This document shows, piece by piece, positions 39,142-44,416 of a stretch of 44,416 bases of DNA. Position numbers and translations under genes: made by a program. The first letter of the stretch is position 1, and every line of letters starts with the position of its first letter. Location: NCBI GenBank assembly GCA_029210625.1, contig JARGFU010000033.1:1-44416 (forward strand), read 5' to 3'. Origin of the DNA: Deltaproteobacteria bacterium (GTDB lineage Bacteria > Myxococcota > Myxococcia > SLRQ01). Below the pieces are notes generated by a model. The model ran no database searches. It had not been told where the DNA came from and worked only from the letters and a program-made list of their open reading frames with translations.

Positions 39142-41388
39142 TCAGAGGAGCCGGCTCAAGACCTCGAGGAGGTCCTCCTGCCGGAACTCGCCCTTGGTGA
39201 GGTAGGCGCTGGCGCCGGCCTGCATCCCGCGCTGCCGGTCGTCGTCGGCGGCCAGCGAGCTGACCAGGACCACCGGCAGCTTGCGCAGCTTGTCGATGCC
39301 CCGGATCTCCTTGACCAGGGTGAGGCCATCCATCCGCGGCATCTGCACGTCGGAGAGGACGAGCTCGAAGCTCTCCTTGGCCAGGAGCTCCAGCGCCTCG
39401 ACGCCGTTGGTGGCGACCGAGACCTGGTAGCCCACCGCCTCGAGGATCGAGCGCTCCAGGGTGCGGGTGGTGATCGAGTCGTCGACCACCAGGATCTTCC
39501 GCCGCCGCCGCTGCTGGGCCTCCTCGGCCCGGAAGAGGGGAGCGAGGGCGCCGCTGCGGCTGCGCAGCATCTCGTGCACGTTGACGATGGGAACGATCTG
39601 CCCGGTGCCGAGCACCGTGATCCCGGAGAGCACCGAGAGGCCGCGCATCTGCTCGGGCAGGGGCTTGGTCACGGTCTCCTGCTCGCCGACGATCTCGTCG
39701 ACCACCGCCACCTCGGTGAGGCTGCCGGTGGAGAGCACCAGGGCCGGGCGGCGTGGGACGTTGGACGCCTCGGCGGGGAGCTCGAGGGCCTGCGCCAGGG
39801 CGAAGACCCCCAGGGGGCGGCCGCCCACGTCGATCACCTGCCCGTCGTCGACCTGCTGGATCTCGCTGGCCTCGATCCGGACGATCCGCTCCACGGTGGA
39901 GACGGGGATGGCGATCGACTCCCCCGCGACCTTCACCAGGAGGGAGCGCAGGGTGGCCAGGGAGAGGGGCAGCACCAGGCGAAACTCGGTGCCGATCCCG
40001 GCCCGGCTGCGCAGGGAGAGGCGCCCGCCGAGGGTGTCGACCGCCTGCCGGACCACCGCCAAGCCCACGCCCCGGCCGGAGACGTCGGTGATGGTCCCGG
40101 CGGTGCTGAAGCCGTGGTGGAAGATCAGATCGAGGGCCTGCTGGTCGTCGAGGGCCGCGGCCTCGTCCTTGCTCAGCAGCCCCCGGGAGATCGCCTTCTC
40201 CCGCAGGAAGTCGGGATCCAGCCCGCGGCCGTCGTCGGTGATGAAGACCTCGATGGTGCCCGCCCGGCTGGAGGCGGAGAGCTCGAGGGTGGCCTCCTCG
40301 GGCTTGCCCATCGCCCGGCGGGTCTCGCCGTCCTCGATGCCGTGATCGACCGCGTTGCGGACCAGGTGGTTCATCGGGGCCTTGAGCACCTCGATGAGGT
40401 CCCGGTCGACCTCGGTCTCGCCGCCGCGGATCACCAGGTTGACCTTCTTGCCCTGGTCGATGGCGATGTCACGCACCATCCGCTTGAAGGGGCTGAAGAC
40501 CATGTCCACCGGTAGCATCCGGATCACCCGGATGTCGTCGCGCAGGCGGTGGGAGAGCCCCTCGAGGCTGCGGCCGTGGGTGAGCAGGTCCCGGTGGAGG
40601 GCCTCGGTGAGGCGCAGCGCGTCGTCGGAGAGTTCGCGCTGCGTGTCGACGAGGTGGCGCAGCTCGTCCTCGGCGCGGCCCCGCAGCTTGTCGCCCCGGG
40701 CCTTGGCCAGGAGCGAGCGGGTCCGGCCGAGGGCCTGGTGCCACTGCTGGATGGTCTCGAGGACCTTTCGGGCCTCGGCCAGGTGGGTGACGGCCAGGGA
40801 CTCGAGCTGCACGAGCTCCTCGATGTCGGCGAGCTGCCGGTCGATCTTCTCGGTGGCCACCCGGACGCTGCGGGCGCCGCCATCGGCCTCGACGGCGCGC
40901 TGGACCGGGGCCGCCTCGCCCCCGCCCGCGACCAGGGGGCGCGCCTGGGCGACGACCTTCTCGACCTCGGCGTCGAGCTCGGTGAAGGCGCCGAAGCGCC
41001 CTGCGATGTCTGCGAGCACCTCGGGGATCTTCAGGTCCTCGGCGCTGGCGCCCAGGCAGACGACGTCGAGGAGCCGGGTGCAGAGATCGAGGTAGCGGTA
41101 GAGGGAGGCCAGGTTGTCCGAGGTGATGCGCTCACCGTCCTCCACCAGGGTCGACACACACGACTCGAGGTCGTGCATCAGGGCCAGGAGCGCCTCCGAG
41201 CCGACGGCGCCCGACGCGCCCTTCAGGGAGTGGGCCGCCTTCATCACCTCGGCCAGACGAGGCCCTCGCTCCTTCTCGTCGCGCTCGACCTCGAGCAGCA
41301 TCTCGCTGATCTGCTGGAGGTTCTCGGAAGCCTCGGCGTGGAAGATCTCCAGCAGCTTGACCGAGGCCTTGGCCTTCCGGGTACCCAT
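39142..41388 (-). CDS. cheA: CheA-type histidine kinase fused to a receiver domain (FrzE-like)
   Basis: 748 residues. HPt domain with phospho-acceptor His53 in AAHSLKGASG. A linker and dimerisation region with helices follow (about 180-300). The ATPase has NHLVRNAVDHG (N box), DDGRGLD (G1) and a GFST/GRGVGL region (F and G2 boxes). A CheW-like regulatory domain (about 490-620) and a C-terminal receiver (about 628-748) complete it, with Asp in LVLSDVQMP and Lys in LTKGE. The kinase senses through receptors and CheW, and the built-in receiver may act as output or phosphate sink, as in FrzE. The ATG shares one base with the receptor stop (TGATG). No separate cheB or cheY follows. Confidence 0.95.
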   Translation of the reverse strand: MGTRKAKASVKLLEIFHAEASENLQQISEMLLEVERDEKERGPRLAEVMKAAHSLKGASGAVGSEALLALMHDLESCVSTLVEDGERITSDNLASLYRYLDLCTRLLDVVCLGASAEDLKIPEVLADIAGRFGAFTELDAEVEKVVAQARPLVAGGGEAAPVQRAVEADGGARSVRVATEKIDRQLADIEELVQLESLAVTHLAEARKVLETIQQWHQALGRTRSLLAKARGDKLRGRAEDELRHLVDTQRELSDDALRLTEALHRDLLTHGRSLEGLSHRLRDDIRVIRMLPVDMVFSPFKRMVRDIAIDQGKKVNLVIRGGETEVDRDLIEVLKAPMNHLVRNAVDHGIEDGETRRAMGKPEEATLELSASSRAGTIEVFITDDGRGLDPDFLREKAISRGLLSKDEAAALDDQQALDLIFHHGFSTAGTITDVSGRGVGLAVVRQAVDTLGGRLSLRSRAGIGTEFRLVLPLSLATLRSLLVKVAGESIAIPVSTVERIVRIEASEIQQVDDGQVIDVGGRPLGVFALAQALELPAEASNVPRRPALVLSTGSLTEVAVVDEIVGEQETVTKPLPEQMRGLSVLSGITVLGTGQIVPIVNVHEMLRSRSGALAPLFRAEEAQQRRRRKILVVDDSITTRTLERSILEAVGYQVSVATNGVEALELLAKESFELVLSDVQMPRMDGLTLVKEIRGIDKLRKLPVVLVSSLAADDDRQRGMQAGASAYLTKGEFRQEDLLEVLSRLL

Positions 41389-43322
41389 CAGCTGAGCCGG
41401 TACCGAGAGGTGGAGGCCCGCAGCTGCTCCGAGATCGCCGTGACGCTCTGGGAGGCCTGCTCGGTCTGCCGGATGGCCAGGAGGTTCTGGCGGGAGAACT
41501 CCTCGATGCCCGCCATCGCCGTGGCGATCTGCGAGACCCCGCCGGCCTGCTGCTGGGCCGCCGCCGAGATCTGCCGGGCCGAGTCCGCCGAGCTGCGGAT
41601 GGTCACCGCCAGCTCCTCGACGATGGTGCCGGCGCCCTCGATGAGCTCGACACCGCGCTCGACGCGCTTGCTGCCCTCCTCGGTCACCATCACCGCGGTG
41701 TGGGTGGCCTGCTGGATCTCCGAGAGGATGGCGCGCACCCGCTCGGTGGCCTGGCGGCTCTGCTCGGCCAGGTTCTTCACCTCGCCGGCGACGACGGAGA
41801 AGGCCTTGCCCTCCTCGCCGGCCCGGGCCGCCTCGATGCTGGCGTTGAGCGCCAGGAGGCTCGACTGCTCGGCGAAGTCGTCGACGGTGGCGATGATGGT
41901 GCCGATCTGCTGGGTCTTCTCGGAGAGGTCGAGGATGGTGGTGGCGATCTCCTCGACCTGGCTGCGTACGCCGACCATGCCCTCGACGCTCTTGTCGACG
42001 GCGTCCTTGCCCTGGTCGGAGACCGCCAGGGAGCTGGAGGCGTTGCCCACCACCCCGGTGGCGGTCTCGGAGACCTGGTTGGCCGTGCGGGTGATCTCCT
42101 CGACGGTGGCCACGGTCTCGGCCACCGAGGCGGCCTGCTGCTCGAGGGAGGCGGCCTGCTCGGCCACGGTGGTGCTCATCTCGCCGATCGTGCTGACCAG
42201 CGCGGCGGCCGCCTCGTTCACCTGCAGGGAGATCTCCCGCAGCGATTCGGTCATCTGGTTGAACGCGCTCCCGAGATCGGCGAGCTCGTCGGTGGTCTTC
42301 ACCTGCACCAGGGTGGTGAGGTCACCGGAGGCGATCTTGCGGGTCCCCTCGATCAGCCCGGTCACCGCGCCGACGATCACCGAGGAGATCCGCTGGGCGA
42401 CGACGATCGAAAAGACGATGATCAGCCCGAAGACGATCAGCAGCTGGGTGGTGGCGAAGTCGGAGGAGCGGGTGTTCTCCTCCTCGAGGGAGTGCCTCGC
42501 CTCCTCGGAGAAGCCGTGGAGGGCGTCCATGGTGTCGCCGATGTTGGCGGTCACCTGGGAGAGCTCCTGGATCAGGCCCTCGTACTCGCTCTTCGCCGCC
42601 ACGGCGGCCTTGAAGCTGACGAGGTAGGCGTCGATCTTCTCCTGGAGGAGCTGACGGGTCGCGGCGTCGGAGACGTCGCTGCCGACCAGCTCGCGGAGCA
42701 CCCCGGCCTGCTGCTCGGCGCGCTCCACCTGCTCCTGCTGACGCTCGAGGAGGTACTCCTGCTCGGCCCGCCGCATCCGCAGGAAGGCGAGGGTCATCTT
42801 GCTGGTGGAGAGGCCGGCGGAGAGCTCCTCGAACTCCCGGGCCCGGTCCCGGAACGCGCCGAGGTGGCCCGAGTCCTGGCTCCCGAAGGCCTCGAAGGCC
42901 GCGACCGCGGTGTCGAAGACCTCCTTGTAGCGGGTGGCCTGCGTCCGGGCCTCACCCAGGTTGGCCTCCAGCATCGCCCGCGCCTCGACGTCCTCGACGT
43001 CTCCGATGGTCGTCAGGAGCTGCTGAGCGAGGGCCTCGTAGATGTCGAGGAAGGAGTGCACCCGGTCCACCGGGGTCACCAGCTCGTCCTCCTCCCCCCC
43101 GGCGCCCTTGCCGAAGAGGTAGAGCTGACCCTCGTTGGTGGCGAGCACGACCTGCTCGTGCATCAGGTCGCCGACCCGGACGAGCTCCTCCATCCGCCGC
43201 TGCTCGGCGGTGTTCTCCTCGATGTTGCCGAGGAGGTTGATCAGCAGGCCGATGACGAGGAGCAGGCCGGCGATGATCACGCCGAACGCGAAGTAGAACT
43301 TGCGGCGAAGGGGCCACTTCAT
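41388..43322 (-). CDS. Methyl-accepting chemotaxis protein (transmembrane chemoreceptor 2)
   Basis: 644 residues. Cytoplasmic MKWPLRRK start (compare MKWNLRRK in receptor 1), membrane span at about 9-30, a longer helical periplasmic sensor of about 240 residues (35-275) than receptor 1, a second span at about 290-312, a HAMP domain at about 313-365, and the conserved signalling coiled coil. The 112-residue stretch at its tip is nearly identical to receptor 1. It is encoded in the cheR-cheW-mcp-cheA operon, overlapping cheW by 4 bases and cheA by 1, so it is the cognate receptor of this system. No CheR-docking pentapeptide at the C-terminus. Ligand unknown. Confidence 0.95.
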   Translation of the reverse strand: MKWPLRRKFYFAFGVIIAGLLLVIGLLINLLGNIEENTAEQRRMEELVRVGDLMHEQVVLATNEGQLYLFGKGAGGEEDELVTPVDRVHSFLDIYEALAQQLLTTIGDVEDVEARAMLEANLGEARTQATRYKEVFDTAVAAFEAFGSQDSGHLGAFRDRAREFEELSAGLSTSKMTLAFLRMRRAEQEYLLERQQEQVERAEQQAGVLRELVGSDVSDAATRQLLQEKIDAYLVSFKAAVAAKSEYEGLIQELSQVTANIGDTMDALHGFSEEARHSLEEENTRSSDFATTQLLIVFGLIIVFSIVVAQRISSVIVGAVTGLIEGTRKIASGDLTTLVQVKTTDELADLGSAFNQMTESLREISLQVNEAAAALVSTIGEMSTTVAEQAASLEQQAASVAETVATVEEITRTANQVSETATGVVGNASSSLAVSDQGKDAVDKSVEGMVGVRSQVEEIATTILDLSEKTQQIGTIIATVDDFAEQSSLLALNASIEAARAGEEGKAFSVVAGEVKNLAEQSRQATERVRAILSEIQQATHTAVMVTEEGSKRVERGVELIEGAGTIVEELAVTIRSSADSARQISAAAQQQAGGVSQIATAMAGIEEFSRQNLLAIRQTEQASQSVTAISEQLRASTSRYRLS

Positions 43323-43954
43323 GGTGTCACCTTGAGGGGGGAGGGGCTCGGGGTCTCGCCCCGGCCGGGGGCGGCATTGAGGGAGGAGAGCAGGGTCTCT
43401 CCATCCAGGACGATGGTCATGTCGGGGGCGATGCCCCGGATGAAGCCCGCGGCGTCACGCTCGGGCGAGGAGAGGGTGTCGAGCTCGAGGCGGACGATGT
43501 CCTCGGCCCGGTGGGTCAGGATCGCCAGGTGGCGGGAGCCGTGCTTGAGCAGGACGGCGCGGCGGTACTCGACCTCCGCGTCGGCCTTCACGCCGAGCAC
43601 CTCGACGAGGTCGGCGACCGGGACGATGACCCCCTGCACCTGGATCACCCGTGAGAGGCGCTTCGGCGCGGTCGGGAGGGTGGTGATCCAGCGCGGCGTG
43701 ACGACACCGCCGACCAGCGCCAGGTCGATGGCGCAGCGGGAGCGTCCGATCCAGAACGCCAGGTGCTCACGCCCCCGATCCTCGATCGCGACCCGCTCGG
43801 TCCGCGCCAGCTTGATCGCCCGCGCGCGCAGCTCCCGGTCGATCTCGGCCGCGCTCAGGGTCTGGTGGTCGAGCTCGTTCTTCTGCTCGAGGATACGGGC
43901 GCGGATCGTGTCCCAGTCGATGGTGCGGCGCGCGGCGTCTCGTCGGTCACTCAT
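43319..43954 (-). CDS. cheW: CheW-like coupling protein
   Basis: 211 residues, longer than a plain CheW (about 160) because of an N-terminal helix (about 1-60: IDWDTIRARILEQKNELDH) and a Pro/Ser tail. The CheW fold occupies about 62-190, with FWIGRSRCAIDLALVGGVV, IQVQGVIVPVADLVEVLG and VVLDGETLL-like strands. It links the receptor to CheA. The N-terminal extension may bind another component. ATG 43954 directly follows the stop of the upstream CheR-TPR gene (TAG-ATG), and its end overlaps the receptor gene by 4 bases. Confidence 0.86.
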   Translation of the reverse strand: MSDRRDAARRTIDWDTIRARILEQKNELDHQTLSAAEIDRELRARAIKLARTERVAIEDRGREHLAFWIGRSRCAIDLALVGGVVTPRWITTLPTAPKRLSRVIQVQGVIVPVADLVEVLGVKADAEVEYRRAVLLKHGSRHLAILTHRAEDIVRLELDTLSSPERDAAGFIRGIAPDMTIVLDGETLLSSLNAAPGRGETPSPSPLKVTP

Positions 43955-44416
43955 CTATTGGACCCTCCCTCGTTCGGCCATGCGGTTGAGCTGAGATCCG
44001 GCGATCTGGGCCACCTCTTCCGGGGAGAGCTCTCCGGGGTGGACCGCGGAGCTCCCGCCTGCGGCGAGCACCAGGGCGTTGCCGAGGGCCTGGCGGGCGC
44101 CCTCGAGGTCTCCCCGCTGCTCCAGGACCATCCCCAGGTGGAGGTGGGCGGCGGCCCGGCCGTCCTCGAGGTAGATGCACTTGCGCAGGTGCTCCTCGGC
44201 CCCCGGGAGGTCACCGCTCTCCAGGTGGAGGACGCCGCCGAGCAGGTAGGCCGTGGGATCCATGGGGTGCTCCCGCAGGTACGCGGCGAGGCCGAGCAGC
44301 GCCTCGTCGTGATCCCCCCGGTTCGCCAGCCGCCGCACGCTCTCCAGCGAGAGGGAGCCGGACCCCGCGCGCGGGGCGGGTGGCGGGGGCGGCGGCGGGC
44401 GGCGAGGGGCGGGCGC
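43955..44416 (-). CDS. C-terminal part of a CheR-type methyltransferase with TPR repeats (partial)
   Basis: The frame is open to the window edge; about 153 residues are seen. A Pro/Ala/Arg-rich linker (first 26 codons) leads into TPR units (DEALLGLAAYLREHPMDPTA, LLGGVLHLESGDLPGAEEHL, AAAHLHLGMVLEQRGDLEGA), then a C-terminal helix. The catalytic half is outside the window, so CheR is inferred from the gene order (CheR-TPR, CheW, MCP, CheA) and from the position, in which FrzF/WspC-like CheR-TPR proteins usually lie. It could be another TPR protein. Its TAG abuts the cheW ATG. Confidence 0.6.
   Translation of the reverse strand, partial: APAPRRPPPPPPPAPRAGSGSLSLESVRRLANRGDHDEALLGLAAYLREHPMDPTAYLLGGVLHLESGDLPGAEEHLRKCIYLEDGRAAAHLHLGMVLEQRGDLEGARQALGNALVLAAGGSSAVHPGELSPEEVAQIAGSQLNRMAERGRVQ

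Overview
The window looks like chromosome of a GC-rich Gram-negative of the Myxococcota / former Deltaproteobacteria type. Supporting signs are the strong G/C bias at third codon positions, many lipoproteins (one with the Gly/Asp/Pro-rich tether common in myxobacterial lipoproteins), MoxR-DUF58-BatA genes, CheA-receiver and CheR-TPR chemosensory proteins, a sigma54-type promoter, and MerR/B12 (CarH-type) regulators. I saw no rRNA, tRNA, insertion sequence, prophage or CRISPR array. Genes are tightly packed: start/stop overlaps (ATGA, TGATG) are the rule inside operons, and several convergent pairs abut or overlap.

Layout. 1-305: an AT-richer edge (about 53% GC by hand count) with the tail of a small membrane protein. 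306-5346: a barrel-like lipoprotein facing a moxR-DUF58-BatA operon. 5428-8565: two back-to-back radical SAM genes, an endonuclease/exonuclease/phosphatase-fold lipoprotein and a small membrane protein. 8809-10521: a chemoreceptor behind a near-consensus sigma54 promoter. 10506-13527 (minus): exbB-exbD-tonB set 1, ending in an alpha/beta-hydrolase lipoprotein. 13628-21849: a ferritin-like protein, then two giant TPR-DUF3857-transglutaminase-like proteins, the second without the catalytic cysteine. 21850-24148: MtaB and an SDR. 24173-31819 (minus): a six-gene Ton operon 2, exbB-exbD-tonB-receptor-lipoprotein-propeller lipoprotein. 32004-33668: two convergent CarH-like AdoCbl-sensor repressors. 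33872-36468: an SDR39U1 epimerase, a lipoprotein and an outer-membrane barrel. 36465-38129: two envelope proteins. 38277-39027: bfd-bfr with a Fur-like promoter. 39142-44416 (minus): a chemosensory operon (cheR-TPR, cheW, mcp, cheA-REC) running off the window edge.

The most striking feature is the centre-right block. A complete second Ton system is transcribed divergently from a CarH-like regulator that carries the full Wx9EH and ExHxxG signatures, and a second such regulator lies tail-to-tail with the first. The promoters of the Ton operon and of both regulators carry the same 16-bp element, CCAWWWCCACCADAYT, ending in or overlapping the -10 box. I read this as a B12- (and possibly light-) responsive, auto- and cross-regulated outer-membrane uptake module. 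That wiring is inference; the motifs and the gene order are seen directly.
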